Assembly (NCBI GenBank): GCA_037951105.1
Contig: JBAMJV010010056.1
Span: 36,597 to 100,596 of the forward strand
DNA: 64,000 nt
DNA from: Echinarachnius parma
Taxonomy: Eukaryota > Echinodermata > Echinoidea > Clypeasteroida > Echinarachniidae
Reading direction: 5' to 3'
The translations under genes and the position numbers were made by a program. The notes below the pieces were generated by a model, which saw only the letters and a list, made by a program, of their open reading frames with translations, was not told the origin of the DNA and searched no databases. Below, piece by piece: positions 1-12,406 of this stretch (positions are counted from its first letter, which is position 1; the number at the start of each line of letters is the position of its first letter).

Positions 1-194
1 TTTCGGAGAAACTGAAGCTGAATTTACAAGGAGAACTGTGATTTGAATATTGTTGGAGACTGAGTTTGGAGTTAAACTGAATCGAATACGCGAACTGTTT
101 GGAAAGCAAACCATAATTGCTCAAGACCAACAGATCGTTTGTAAGCTGTTTACCCGTGTTCAACTCTCAGGCGTTCCTCGAAGTTCCAGCTTAG

Positions 195-345
195 TGATCC
201 GAGATCCCTACGACTTCCAGCCCCAGCCCGTCCAAAGTTCCCGAAGCCCAGCCCGTCCCAGAGTCCAGATCGTCCCGAAGTCAGCCCGCCCCGAAGTCAG
301 CCTATCCCGAAGTCCAACCCATCTAGAAGCGCGCCCGAGCCCGAG
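195..345. repeat. Short degenerate C-rich repeat (CCCGAAGTC-like)
   Basis: Variants of a 10-14 base unit containing 'CCCGAAG' followed by 'CCC' or 'TCAGCCC' recur about six times. An open frame at 50-355 (+) runs through it and reads as a Pro/Arg/Ser-rich 101-residue chain, but its composition is explained by the repeat and no domain is visible. I treat it as a repeat, not a gene. Confidence 0.45.
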
Positions 346-360
346 ACCGATATAACTCGT

Positions 361-2115
361 ATAACTTTCGCGTTCGTAAGTGGCCACCATTTACTAACCT
401 CATTTCCCCTAACCTATCCCTCCCTTTCCCTTAGACCCTCGGTAAACGTAATTGAGTAACTAATTAAGCAAGTAATAAGTTGCCCCTTATCTTTAAAGCA
501 TACCTCGCAATTATATTTATTGCAACTGTTGATATTTACATTATATAAGTTGTATAATTTTGATCATTCTGATTGGATGAAGGAGATTTGTAATTCTTCT
601 TATATATCCGTTAATAAATATTTGCCAAGTGACATCGTAATTTAAATCGTGTCCAAGCACTTTATTTTTGGATTTGTTTGTTTATATTTTATATTTTAAT
701 AATATAATTTAATTCGGTGGTCTATTTGAACTGACCCATCCCCCGAGTGGAAGTCATCGAGCTAGCGGACCATTATAAAACTTGATTCCATTCGGAGCCT
801 GAATCTGCTATTTGATATAGTAGAAGACGGCGTGGTGTGGGGGTTAGACACGCATGTGCGTTAATCCTCGTATTCATTCCTCATTGAACAAAAGAGATTT
901 TATAAAAGGCCACTCTAGTTACTCGTTCCTACAATGCTTCGCCTCGCGCTTCCAAATTTATCAATAGGGAGTAGGCGCAGTAGAAGCGTAGTAGGTGTGA
1001 CGGGGGTATAACTAGCAGGTCTTGGAAATGGGACGGGTCCTTGAGCTTTGCTCGCGGTGTCTATGTAATGATGTCTTACATTGGGGCGTAAACACATCAT
1101 TTGGAACAATAAATTGTTCAAAAAGTCAATTTCAAATTTGTTGTCTAATTCTTAGCGCTAATAATGCCGGGGGAGGGGTATTATGCCCCCTACCCCTCCG
1201 CAATTGTTCACTTTACTCGGGAACGCGTGAAGACAACGCCCCGCCGCTTTTTTAGTCTTGCGAATCTTTTAAAACAATTTGTTTTTAAAATAGGACCTAC
1301 TGTTACGAAGTCACGTGGCCTTTTGTTTTTGCATGTCAGCCCGAAAATCGTTAATTCTCGTGATTTATGTACAAAACATATGGAAATATAATTTTTCTAA
1401 AAAGAGATAAAAACATTAGTTATTTGGTTTTGTTTTTTATTTTAGGTATTTCTTTTGGGGGTCAAAATAGTTGAATTATAGTTAGAAATAAAATAAAACA
1501 ACACAAACTATGAAATGCATCATTTAAAACAAAACTAAGAAATCACCATAAGCAATTATCCAAACAATAGAAAACATAAGGAATAACCGGGCTCATCCAT
1601 TTTTGTGTTGTATGATTATTCCATGCGCACACATTTTTGCGGCGATCGGGTATTTCACAGCCACGATCTAAATTAAAGGGGCCATGTAATGCAATTACAT
1701 GTTGACTTATATTTATTGGTATTAGTGTGAACATCAATATTTGTTTTAACTGTTTAACCGAAATATGTTTTGTTAATTTTAAAATATTTGTGCAATTATT
1801 TTGTTCATCTTGCTAAGGCAAGCCTAAGCCCCACCTCTTAAAATAACTCCCCAGAATATATTCTGCCTGTGACCTCATCTGTCAAACACAACTTAGTTAC
1901 TTGTAAGATGAACCATGTCATAGCCCCTTTAAGGGGCCATAATGCACCCGGCAGTAGAAAGACCCCACATAGCCCGGCCTTTATAGTGTTAACAATACGT
2001 TAGGATATATATCCTTCATACTGTCGGCGATAAAAGCGTACATTCTATATTTTGTTGGGGCATTTCCCAATACTATAATTCTTCTTAAAACAAATGAAAA
2101 CTTGAATTGACCTAC
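361..2115. other. AT-rich noncoding stretch, no gene seen
   Basis: Only short frames lacking domain signatures occur here. The DNA is AT-rich with a few homopolymer runs. If the HYR gene on the minus strand continues, this is its intron downstream of the 2116-2355 exon. Confidence 0.5.
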
Positions 2116-2355
2116 CTTTGACTGTGATGTTGAAGGAACAGTAAACTTCATTTGCACTCCCATCGTACACACGAATGGTAACTGGCGTACATCCAAAAGA
2201 GAATGTGCTCCCAGTATTGTAGTCTGACACAACGGTGAACTCTCCAGAATTGTCATCGACGAAAGGAATTGTCCAACGTACAATGGCGGTGTATAATCCC
2301 GGATCAGTAGATTGTACAATATTACCTGGGCATTGTAATTGTGGAGACTCACGAT
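2116..2355 (-). CDS. HYR (hyalin-repeat) domain exon, third of three in this window
   Basis: Read on the minus strand, an acceptor ending TTAATGCAG precedes an open block of 240 bases, followed by donor GTAGGTC. It begins at codon position 2 and ends at codon position 1, so it is a symmetrical phase 1-1 exon that can be added or lost without changing frame. The roughly 80-residue product shows the HYR signature: an early Cys-Pro ('LQCPGNIVQ'), a central 'VRWTIPFVDDNSG', then 'TPVTIRVYDGSANEVYCSFN' with the second conserved Cys near the end. HYR modules are extracellular Ig-like folds found in sea-urchin hyalin and other adhesion or complement-like proteins. It is clearly more diverged than the two sister exons at 46.0 and 58.7 kb. 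The overlapping 126-residue frame (1981-2361) is a shadow. The host protein cannot be named from single modules. Confidence 0.9.
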
Positions 2356-3598
2356 CTGCATTAAAAAGTATCAGTTAAATATCATTGCATTGTATTTATA
2401 TCAACGTAAGTAATGTTAATTTCGCCTTTTGTTTACCTTAAATGTAGTTTACCTATTTTGCAGGTATCCGTATACCACACGGATAATACCAACATTCAGT
2501 TGGTGAAACCTTCCCTGTGATACAGATTTGATATAGAAAACAATATTTAAACCATAAAAATGCCAAGATCAAATGTTCAAGTGTCACGTTATTTGGAATG
2601 GCCAATTTTAGGAATAACAAAACAATCTACTGAAAAGCAAATGCCCCAAACTTGAAAACTAGGATTGGCATCAAGCCTTTTCCTGTGTCTGAAAATGGTA
2701 CAGTCAGGAATAATTATGTATTTAAATGTAAGTGGTAATGTGAACAATTTGACGTCATTCAATGTCATATTATATAGAAATAACCAGGCCTCCCGATTAT
2801 TTTTTTATTCAGCTCAATGATGGGTTTGTTAGGCGTGATATATGAACGATGCAGTCCACCAATATCCACCGTGCCAATTCAAGCAAAATAACATGAGAAC
2901 ATGATGGCTTGTGTAAAAAGAACTACGTAATCATTCATTGAGCTAAATGTGATAATTAGAGTTGTTGTTCCCATTGCATAATTTGGAATTTTAATGGATT
3001 TCACTTTTTATATAGAACTTTACGAAATCCTCAACGATTTGTTTAATAAAGCAATGTTTGATCATTAATGCGTCTTGCTGCATTGCGAGCCTTAGCCCAC
3101 CGTTGAGGAACGAATCTTTGTGGTATTACGGTAACAGTTGCCAAGAATACGCCTTCTGTTTTCCGACACCATTTGGGACTGCCAAAAGTAAAATAATCGG
3201 AGACAATCACAAACATGTAGCGAGGTAAAATATGACTAATATAAGTTTTCCCATTCATTTTAACACTTTTGTCATTCAATTTCATATTTTGTCATTCAAA
3301 TTCGTCCCGAGGAACCACCAGAGCGGAAATCCTAACTTCAAGTTCGTCTTTCGTCGATCAATTTAACACAAAGACCACACAATTTAGTCATTAGTCACAC
3401 ATTTTCGTCAATTGCAAATCAAATACGTCGGTCACAGTTGCTGAACACATAAAAGCGAAAGCAATTTCGTCAATTGGCAATCAATTCCATTAAAACTCTA
3501 TTCAAATTCGTCCTATGTATTTACACTGTAATGTTCTGTTTTATATTGTCTTGATGTAATTGAAAATTGTAACATTAATTATTTAGGGGGTAACATAC

Positions 3599-3716
3599 AC
3601 ATGTATACACTCGAAAACAAACTCACACGCACAAAACACACGCACATACTGACACACTCACAAACACACATACATTTCCACACATGCACACCAACACACA
3701 CACAAGCACGTTTACC
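3599..3716. repeat. Degenerate (CA)n tract
   Basis: ACACAC words are broken by T and G over about 120 bases, typical of an old dinucleotide microsatellite. Confidence 0.8.
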
Positions 3717-4619
3717 ATAATTTTTTGTTACATAGTCATGACACAGACAGGCATATAAGGCTATCCCATGCGACGAATTTGAATTACAAAATCACAAAAT
3801 TGGTTGAACAAAGACGAATTTTATCTTAAAGGGAAATGGGACTCGTGGGATAGGGTGTTAACGCCATCTCGTGGCAAAAATAATGTAGTATTGACCGATA
3901 ACAGTAAACAACAAAAACAACGCTAGCGAGCGCCGGAACGCACAAAGCGGAAGCCCTACTTGCACCGTTATATAAGTTGCTCGCAAACTGCCCCCACTTC
4001 CGAGCCTCACGAACTGCATCCGAAGAACCCCGAAGGAGCAGGCTTTTTTCATGAGTTATTTCAAGATATTTGATTATGTCAACAAATATAACAATCAAAC
4101 ACTATTGCATATAACAAAAAATAGTTGTATTACAATCTATTTTTATGTGATTATTTTTGTGTCCCACTATCTGAAAACTAAACCAACGTGTAAGCCAAGG
4201 AGACATCTTATTGCATAAAGTGCTCGTATCTGGCTCGAATAGTTTAGTGTCGTCTGCTAGCTAGGCGCCAGCTTCAGCTTCACGTAAACACACGGAACTG
4301 AGTTATATGAACTGGGTACGGCTCTATACTGCATACGGTTACTATACTATACTGCATGGAGCTAATACCGTTACTATAATACTTCCCGTGTATACGCACT
4401 GCCAATAAGCCAGTTCGTAATTAGACTATGGAGCTTGGGTGACGTCAGAGGGCGTAGTCCGATATTCCATCAACGGGCTATCAACGTACAGTAAAGTGTA
4501 TGCTATTATGTCATTTTACCGGATAATTTTAGTTTGACAGCATAAAACAAACATTAGATGCATAAAATCAAAGTGGAGATTATACAAGCAGCTGCATAAA
4601 CTCATAAAGAACACATCTC

Positions 4620-4790
4620 ATGACATGATGTTGGGCCATTGTCGGAAAATGACGTTATGCCAATATATCACAAAAATGACGTCGTGACGATGTTGGGCTG
4701 GCGGACATTTTAACCTCGAGCCAACGGCGATATGCCGACATCCGCCAACCAACTTCCGACATCGGCCCGACGTCAGGTGGCTAGCTGGGT
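4620..4790. repeat. Degenerate palindromic cluster rich in GACGT / CGACATC
   Basis: Alternating words such as 'GATGTTGGGC', 'GTCGGAAAATGACG', 'GCCGACATCCGCC' and 'CGACATCGGCCCGACGTC' recur in both orientations. This is probably the decayed end of a palindromic element or an old minisatellite. No coding frame of note crosses it. Confidence 0.4.
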
Positions 4791-6104
4791 AGGTGAATCA
4801 TTCACACGCAATAATGCTACAAGGCGGGCGATAAGCATACCACCCATTCGTACAATGTACCGTTCAAAATTGAACGCTATGTTTTAGGACGCCATCGGCA
4901 AGGAAAACAGACGGGATATAATATTTCTTTCTACATGTTGCGCGGTCTTCAAAACAAGAAAGTCGGTAATCATTATCAATTTATATAAATTGTGGATCAC
5001 ATAAACGAAATTTTGTTTGCATTTGCTAATAAATGGAGAGAGAAATCAGCCGGCAAAAACTGTTTTTGCGTTGGATAGTGCAGCAAGCGGAAGACGATAA
5101 TCTCCGCACAATGCTATGTACACTATTATGTACACCTATACGTGCGTGCTAGCCAGGCCAAGCAAGGCTCGGTGAAATTATTGATCAATAAATATCATCA
5201 TTACACATGAATAACAGATTCTATCAAACCGGTTCTTGTTCTATGAAATAGTACATATTATGCTATTAAAGTCATACCTGTAAAGTGTCCAAATCCACGA
5301 AAATTACTTGGAGCTTCCTCGTTTCTCTTCTACCGTGTTGTTTAGCTTATGGTAAGAGAAGAATAAAATAGGGTTTGATTTTTTCAAATGTCCCTTTAGT
5401 ATGAAAATAATTATCATTGAAAATCATTATTTCTAAAGCGTTAATCAACGCAATTGAAAAAAAGTACATTTGTCTTAGCTGAGAACGTCCGCATGCAGCA
5501 CCCGTGAGAACATTCCGGAGATTGAACTTTGAGCCGAGCGAGTTTAAATTCCATGAATTATGTACTACGTGTGTAAAAATACATGGGTGCGAATATCTCA
5601 AACGGATCATTCATTACTGGGACAAAAGTATGGCGGACCATCAGTATTCGGTGATAAAATATGAACTCAATATTCGTTTTTTCACTAGGTAAACAGTGTT
5701 CGTTTTCTTTCAAACTTTCACGAATCTTTCAATTGTATTTTACAATGATATTGATATAGGATTGAAGTCTCAAATGTCATTTTGTGCAATATCTGACACT
5801 TTACAGGTATCACTTTAACCTTTGATGTGGTGAATACAAAAACGATGGGCTTATTTTTATCCTGATCCAGATTTTAAAAACGTAAACAAATAATTCGCAT
5901 TCAATTGCACGTGTGGCTCCTTTGATTCTCACGATCGATGGAATATCAAAATACCCGGAAGTAAATACGCGCATGCGCAGATTGTAACTACGAACTGGCT
6001 TATTGACTGCACTGCATGTATGTACTGCGCACGGGCATGCAGCTGTTTCTCGGTTGGACTGTTTGAAGCGGAGAAATAGATGAAATGACTGACTGAGTCT
6101 GAAT

Positions 6105-6530
6105 GGAAGGTGAGTTAGCTCAGTTGGGAGCGCGTCTGGCTTAGACACGAGAGATCCCCGGTTCGATCCCCACCATCGGACAATGCGTATTTTATCACGC
6201 ACTAAATTTGAGCTAACTCTCGTTGTGTTTTATCGGGCTCCCCCGTGTTTCCTATGCAGGAAAGAATTCACGCAAAACATTCCGTCCCTCGGATAGGACG
6301 ATAAATGGAGGTCCCGTATATGAGACAGTCACACCTCATATACGCCAATAACCTAGTCTACTTCTCGAAAAAGAGTAGGGTGTTAACCCGGTTGACTAGT
6401 ATCAAAATCCTGCACATCACAACCAAATTAATATAATAATTAGTGTGCATAATAAACAATGCACCTGTCCGGTTGGCTCCTTCATTTGGGGCGTTGGACA
6501 GTACTAAGAAGAAGAAGAAGAAGAAGAATG
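6105..6530 (+). mobile_element. tRNA-derived SINE with (AAG)n tail
   Basis: The head carries a pol III A box ('TTAGCTCAGTTGGGAG') and a B box ('GGTTCGATCCC') at tRNA-like spacing, but the acceptor and T stems do not pair, so it is not a working tRNA gene. About 350 bases of tRNA-unrelated body follow, including a block with 'CCTCGGATAGGACG' and 'GGAGGTCCCG' that looks like a conserved SINE core. It ends in roughly seven AAG units at 6506-6529. This head-body-tail order is diagnostic of SINEs. Assignment to a named family (MetaSINE-like is my guess) needs a library comparison. Confidence 0.8.
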
Positions 6531-8264
6531 ATTACGACTTGACGTAAAATGATGATGATTCAGGAGCTATACATTGATACAGAAGTTTATGGACCATTCC
6601 AGAGATATATTTGAGAAGCAGGAATACAAATAGACTTGCCTGCTGTGCACGAGAATTATCATGATTACTACCACTACCAGTTCACCAACACGCAACACGG
6701 CGATATAAGGTACATCCGACAGTCTGCCGTAACTCTCCGGCAAACGGTACGTCGTTTATCGTTACCCTGCGAATTGGAACAAATTTCCAGCTCTCTTGCG
6801 AATTCTTCTGCTGTATGTCTTCATTATTCCACGCTGAAATCAGGTAAACCTATTTACTGAGCTCAATGAGTTTGTAATTTTAGTTGATTAGTCGACACAC
6901 TCGATTGGCTGGCAAAAAATAAACAAGTCTATATTGAATTGGGTTGTAACTTGTATTATACCATAATTACCATGGACGGTCATGGATAGTAGTGTGTTAT
7001 GTTGAAAATTGAAACGAACTATCATTAAAAGCACCCCTGCGAGTCAAGGCCAAGGGGCTAACTGAGCTGCGTAAGTGCCCAAAAAGAGAACATTCGTGTG
7101 TCTAAAACTAAAACCCTGGTCCCTGTCTAGACTAAAGACTAAAGACTCGGGCACAAAAATCTTATTTAGAAGTAAATGTATTGTTTTAGCAAGTACAATT
7201 TAAACAGTTATAAATATTTAAGTTACTTGCCCGAACGGGCCAGTAGAGAAAAAAAGTTAGGGACAGTGGAGGCTTGCTAAAATGAACATGAGTTATATTA
7301 TTTCTACTTGTCATTATCTACCAAAGTGTGTGCATGACTTGGCATGTATTCTTCAAATGGCTGAAATGAAAAATAAAGATGCATGTAAAACTTCTAAATA
7401 ATACAGGTGCTTATACTATTATTATTACTCTGGTTACCATTAAGGGATACACACTGCTATCACTCCTGCATATTATACTAAATGTATTCAAAACCTCATT
7501 GCGGATTCGAGTAATGCTGTGTTTAAATGGATCTGAATTTTTAAATTGGCCAGTTAGAGGCATTTTTTATTTCAGTTGGATTTTGTTGTTTAAATTTTGT
7601 CAAATTTCATGATTAGCTTTTGTTCATGATTTTTAAAATATTTTCTTTATCTTCAACAGGCCATACAGCAAGAGTCAAGTGAATCCCCAAAGCACCACAG
7701 AGAAATAGAGCCATCACGAACAGAGAAAGCTTTCCAGAGCAGAGGACGAGAAGGCTGTAGCTTCTCATACTCGCAATAACCATCTTCTGTTGAGTCACAC
7801 GCTCCACTTTCATCTCTCCAGTCTGAGATTCTCTGTGCCACTAGACCTCTGTGTGGCACTCTTCAACCTTCCCTGAGCCGCCTCCATCGGCCTTGAAGTC
7901 GCCTGTTGGATGCCAACGCGGTTACATGATTGTCCACTATACTGGCAGTTTCAGCGCACATCAACCCTCTTCATTCCTACAAGCTCAATCCACTGCAGTT
8001 CAGTAGAGTATCCAACTGGCAGACAACACTTGAGTGATCCACTGTCTCTTATTGTCAACTGGATTGTCACGATGTCCAATGCTCGTCATCGCCATCGTCT
8101 TTTCTTCTCGGCCTCGGACAGCAAGCGACTCACTACCTCTTCATCAAGCGCCGCACCTGCAGTTCTTCTTTCTACTCGAACGTGAGAATCACCGCCATCA
8201 CCACAAGCGTAAGCGTCGACAAAGTGAAACTTCTCGGCTCTTCAGCAACGTCAACAAAGTCGTG
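6531..8264. other. No supported gene
   Basis: Several 60-90 residue frames occur, including a minus-strand frame at 7613-7813 with a hydrophobic stretch and a CT-rich plus frame at 7910-8185. None shows a recognisable domain, consistent splice sites or supporting neighbours. A weak LDL-receptor-A-like spacing of acidic residues and Cys near 7653-7859 (-) is not convincing. Confidence 0.4.
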
Positions 8265-8567
8265 TAAATAATAATGATATATAGCATTTATAGAGCACCG
8301 TGTATCTAGGTGCCATATTCAGAGGCGCATTATTATCCTTGGTCATCAGTCATCAGGTACAGTTCAAACCTGCACAATTATCTTGTGCACCATCTCAACT
8401 CCCAGGGGAGCCATAGCTGCCCTATGATGTAGGCTAATTGAACACCCGACCGAGTACCCATTTTTACTCCTGCGTAGAAAGCAGCTATGTGGATTAAATT
8501 CCTTGCTGAAGCCGAAGGACATCAAATGCAAGGGGGTGCCACATACAAGTCTCCACAGCATCGTCAT
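8265..8567 (-). mobile_element. SINE/LINE-type 3' end, minus strand
   Basis: On the minus strand the segment ends in 'GTGCTCTATAAATGCTATAT' followed by an ATT-type microsatellite. This is the 'GCTCTATAAATG...(ATT)n' ending common to many deuterostome SINEs and CR1/L2-type LINEs. The upstream body contains the 'GTACCCA...TTACTCC' and 'CCTTGCTGAAG' words often seen in such elements. No pol III boxes remain clear, so it is probably truncated. Confidence 0.55.
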
Positions 8568-8984
8568 CGCGTGTGCCCTTTGTCGTCTTTTGTTTCATCA
8601 TCATGATCTCTCGCAAATTCAAACTTTCGCTGCCATGTCAAAAAAAAGCTTTTATTGATTGCTTTTATTTATGTCATCTCTTCTGTATTATTGGCAAATT
8701 AATGATTATTTTCATGCTCAGATTCACTTATAAATGTATTCTACATGCAATATCAACTACATCTAGCTTTGTTGTATTTTTTTCTAAATAAAATAACAAA
8801 AAGGGAATTCTATTTCTCTTGTGTTTTAATGTCTCTGCAACCTAGCTTTCTTGTAAACAATAACATACAAATGGTGTTAAATGTTGTTTGTCTAATGAAC
8901 ACGCTTTACTATCTTCATCCAAAGTTACTCCACACACGTCTAACTATACAAGGTCATAAACCATCTATCTTTTTGCCTGGAACA

Positions 8985-9330
8985 TTTGATATTGATGATG
9001 ATAATGATTAATGATGATGACGACGAGGATGACCACACATTTATGATTTGATAGTGATGAGGGTAATACAAAGGATGATGATAATAATAATGATGGTGGT
9101 AATGGTGATGATGATGATTATGATGATTAAGATTATGATGAATATGATTATGATGATGATGATTATATTGATGAAGATTATGATTAATATTATTGATGAT
9201 GATTGTGATTGAGGATAACAAAAATGATGATGGTGACTGCATGTCAGGGTGGTGAAAGTGACTATAATGATGATGAAGGTGATTATAATGATGATTATGA
9301 TGATGAAGATAACTGGATTAATATGGTTTG
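8985..9330 (+). repeat. Long degenerate (TGA)n trinucleotide tract
   Basis: About 340 bases are almost wholly built from GAT/TGA/AAT triplets. It abuts the 3' end of the minus-strand LINE fragment at 9330-10100 and may have grown from that element's tail. The His-rich frame on the complementary strand (8940-9242) is only a translation of this tract. Confidence 0.9.
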
Positions 9331-10100
9331 TTTGTTTTTATTTCCGAATCCAATTTTAAAATACAACAATAATCAAAACATTCATCATAAAACAATATAC
9401 AAAGATGTTACATAGTCCATATTACAATCATAAAATAATAAATAGTATGTTGCATTATAATATAGTTATGATCGGGAGGATAGCCCGTTTCAGGACCATC
9501 AACACGATGGTTCTGTTCTTCCACGGGGTCCTATTAAAATGAAAATATACAAATATAACATACAGAGTTTTAAAAATCAGTCATTCTGTTATCAATTACA
9601 TTACCCTACCCCCTACCCCCCTCCCCTCCTCATCCATTACTCACTATGAGACCCCCATCCCATACTCCCAACCCAACCTCCCGAGCCCCAAATTACTAGC
9701 GGGTCATACAAATTCTGCATAATTCCACAATTGCACATAATTATACACATATACATAATTGCACATAAACAGACATAAATAAATTGAATTATTACACGGT
9801 TATTTGGCTCACTATATCCTAAGCTACTATGATTATGTAATCGTTTTAATTTCTTTATTGAATGAAAGCAGGGAATTCAGATTACGGGTATTCGCAGGTA
9901 AGTTATTGTACAGTGTGCTACCACGATAAAAGAAAGTACGTCTACAATTCTCTGTATTTGGTTTTGGGAGAGACAATTTATCTTTGTGTCGTAATTCATA
10001 ACTAGTTATTTTAAAAGTAAACTTTTCTAATAAATACACAGGTGCCATATCATGCAAAATTTTAAACATTAACGAATGAATATGTCTAGTCTGTCCTTTT
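9330..10100 (-). mobile_element. 5'-truncated non-LTR retrotransposon, C-terminal fragment
   Basis: The minus-strand frame 9833-10069 (78 residues, 'MFKILHDMAPVYL...RRTFFYRGSTLYNNLP') matches the tail region after the reverse-transcriptase domain of jockey/CR1/L2-type LINEs: a helical 'K.LH...P.YL' segment and a 'R...F..RG..LYN.LP' motif. About 500 bases of 3'UTR-like DNA follow to the TGA tract. No RT or endonuclease part is present, so this is a dead 5'-truncated copy. Confidence 0.75.
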
Positions 10101-10654
10101 TCAAAATAAGTACGTTTACTACTCTTAAAACTCTCCCCAAAACCTCACCCAAACAATTGCAATTTCTGCGCGCAAATTGAATTTTGGTAACACCACTTTC
10201 TATCGTTCTAATTCAGTCATGCGTGAATTATGTGCCATAAGTTGTATATAAATAAAAGAAGAGACACATAGCTTTTCAAACATATATATATCATCAAGGA
10301 AATTATTCATTATAACATAACATTTCTGCCATGAAACCCGGTTTCGTTTTTTCTGGGACACGGTGTATTATACGCTTATCTACATACAACCGCGGCAGCC
10401 GCCTGGGCTTCAAGCCCGGTTCTTACGTCACAGCTAAAGGCCGTTTCGTGTAGCGATTGAGCGAATTTGTCCCTGGGAATAGGGTGATGTTTTCACCCTA
10501 ATTTCGCTTTTATGGAAGCGTTATATTGTTTGAATGTCAGTCAAGCTCATTCTATGGTTTATAAGCTTTCTGTAGATATGAATATCGTCATATTTAGGGG
10601 TTTTCTTTGATTTTCTCCTATAACATATTCACTAACACAATTAATAAAAAAGAC

Positions 10655-11375
10655 TAGTGGAATATTGTATTATGATATCTCTGACCATTTGCCGATATTT
10701 ATGATAAATAAAAAGAATACATTTTTTATTCAAAATCGTTAAAATATAAAAATGAAAAGGAAAGAGTCTGACCAAAATATTCAATCTCTTAAAATTGAGT
10801 TGAGCCAGGAAGAATGGTAAAACATTTATAATGAATTTGACGTAAATAAATCTTATAAACAATTTATTGATAAGCTTACTTTTTATTATAATAGATTAAA
10901 CCCCTTGTTCGATCTAAATTTAATAAAAAGAATTAACCTAAACGACCATGGATAACTCACGGTATATTGAAATCAATATCGACTCGAAATTGTTTATATA
11001 AGAAACCATTACGACACCCCTAAAATGAAAATCATCAGAAATATACACGTTATTATTCGTTTATCCCGTAAATTATATTATTCTAAAAAAATTGATAGTG
11101 ATGTGAATAATAGTAAGTTATTGTGGCAAACTATAAACTTAATTATTGATCCTAAAAAGAATGTGCAAAATATTCATGAGATTGTTGAAAATGGGCAAAC
11201 TATAAAAGACCCTGGCCAAATTGCAAATGCTTTTAATAATTATTTTTAAAATGTTGGTCCAGAATTAGATGACCCCTCTGAAATGAAGAATTATCGACCA
11301 ATTTCTTTGTTACTGAGCATATTTAAAATATTAGAAAAAATTGTACATAACAGATTATATTCATGTTTTTAATAT
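10655..11375 (+). pseudogene. Decayed non-LTR retrotransposon fragment (endonuclease end to RT start)
   Basis: Translation across three frames recovers a collinear LINE ORF2 segment. It begins with 'DISDHLPIF', the SDH motif near the end of an APE-type endonuclease, then a linker, then 'PWITHGILKSIS', then the 74-residue frame at 11025-11249 ending 'GQIANAFNNYF', and 'MKNYRPISLL' and 'HNRLYS' at the start of the RT domain. Stops follow 'IQNR' and 'SQEEW', there is a frameshift before 'PWITHG', and an internal deletion brings 'NVGPELD' next to 'KNYRPIS'. It is on the opposite strand from the LINE fragment to its left and is a separate, older insertion. Confidence 0.8.
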
Positions 11376-11699
11376 TAATAACATATTAAAGGGTACCACC
11401 AGACAGAGATTTAGCATCAAAGACATATCCCAAATGAACATACAAAACAAGTCTGTGATCCTGAAAGTATTTCTACATCGCCAAGGAATCATTTTTAATA
11501 TCACCTGTCAATCATTCTGTCAGCGCAGTTCCGATAACGATATCACTTAACGATCCTCTTATCGATCGCAACTGCGATATATCGCAGCAATCTCTTGTGT
11601 GCAGCGAATAAAATATCAACTTGGCGTTCAGAAACAGCATCTATCGCGTATACACGTAGCGCTATACAAGCACTGTACTATACATTGCATGCATGCAGA

Positions 11700-12110
11700 G
11701 TAACCTACATGCATGGTGCGGTGGCATTGAAGTATACCACTAACCAACGAACGTTGAGGGCGTATAACACTTGCGTGTTGCCTCGAGGAAGGTCAACTCG
11801 TATTATTTGTTGTGACCACTTGAAGGGCGCCCCAGTTGACAGTAACGTTTTTCCGTAGATTGTAGATTTGATACACCAACCAGAAGTCCGATTTTGTACA
11901 GATTGACACTGAACATATAATTTTTTCTGGACATTTCATCAGATATGTTAAATGTAACCAAAATTGGTCTTTCAAATAAATTTTTTAATAAAAGAAGTTA
12001 CACCGGCATTCCTAAGTTATTACACATATTTGGCATTTCAACTGTGTGTACAAATCACAAATAGTGACTGAGCCTTTTAAAATAGCAGACGACAACGTAC
12101 AGCTGTTGAA
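11700..12110 (-). repeat. Left arm of a 5 kb-spaced inverted repeat
   Basis: The reverse complement of this block aligns by eye with 17335-17780. Shared landmarks in order are 'TGTACACACAGTT', 'GTGTCAATCTGTACAAAATC', 'CGTTACTGTCAACTGG', and 'CAACGTTCGTTG' close to the outer end. Identity is highest (about 85-90%) over the central 120 bases and lower elsewhere. Confidence 0.75.
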
Positions 12111-12175
12111 CGGCGGAATCCAACTTTCCCAAAATAGTAAGTCGATTTTATTTTAAAATGCTGTAATACCTTATG

Positions 12176-12406
12176 TTATAGATTGTGTCTACTTGTCATC
12201 ATGTCGACAATGTGATCGAAATAATATCTGAAACAAGTTTGTGAGTTCATTTTCATTAGGCCTATTAATTTGAAAGAAATATTTGGAAGTGGAACTGGTC
12301 TGAGGCTGAGCCTGAGGGCGGGGCGCGGCTGGAATAGATCGACAAATCTTTTGTTTTTGTGGCATCTTTTATTAACATTTAATTTCAGTCTCTTACTGTC
12401 GGCCAT
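12176..12406 (-). CDS. Unrecognised basic open frame, doubtful
   Basis: A 76-residue frame begins with ATG in a plausible context and a Lys/Arg/Asn-rich start ('MADSKRLKLNVNKRCHKNK'). No domain or splice site supports it. It lies just inside the left inverted arm. It may be the first exon of a divergent gene or chance; I lean to chance. Confidence 0.15.
   Translation of the reverse strand: MADSKRLKLNVNKRCHKNKRFVDLFQPRPALRLSLRPVPLPNISFKLIGLMKMNSQTCFRYYFDHIVDMMTSRHNL

Larger units (their letters stand above)
2356..6104. other. Noncoding stretch with simple repeats
   Basis: No supported gene. Visible structure: recurrent 'TTTCGTCAATTG'-type words at about 3280-3500 and again near 3775, a CA-rich tract at 3599-3716, and a degenerate 'GACGT/CGACATC' cluster at 4620-4790. 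If the HYR gene is continuous, this is its large intron. Confidence 0.5.

Noticed and set aside
50..355. 101-residue Pro/Arg-rich open frame
   Set aside because: Its composition is produced by a short CCCGAAG-type repeat; no domain or splice sites.
1981..2361. 126-residue minus-strand frame
   Set aside because: Shadow of the HYR exon in another frame; the exon frame has the conserved Cys and matching splice phases.
6109..6182. tRNA gene
   Set aside because: A and B boxes are present, but acceptor and T stems do not pair and a SINE body with (AAG)n tail follows.
7653..7859. LDL-receptor class A domain
   Set aside because: Acidic and Cys spacing only superficially similar; six-Cys pattern absent.
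8940..9242. His-rich 100-residue protein on the minus strand
   Set aside because: Direct translation of the complementary strand of a TGA microsatellite.
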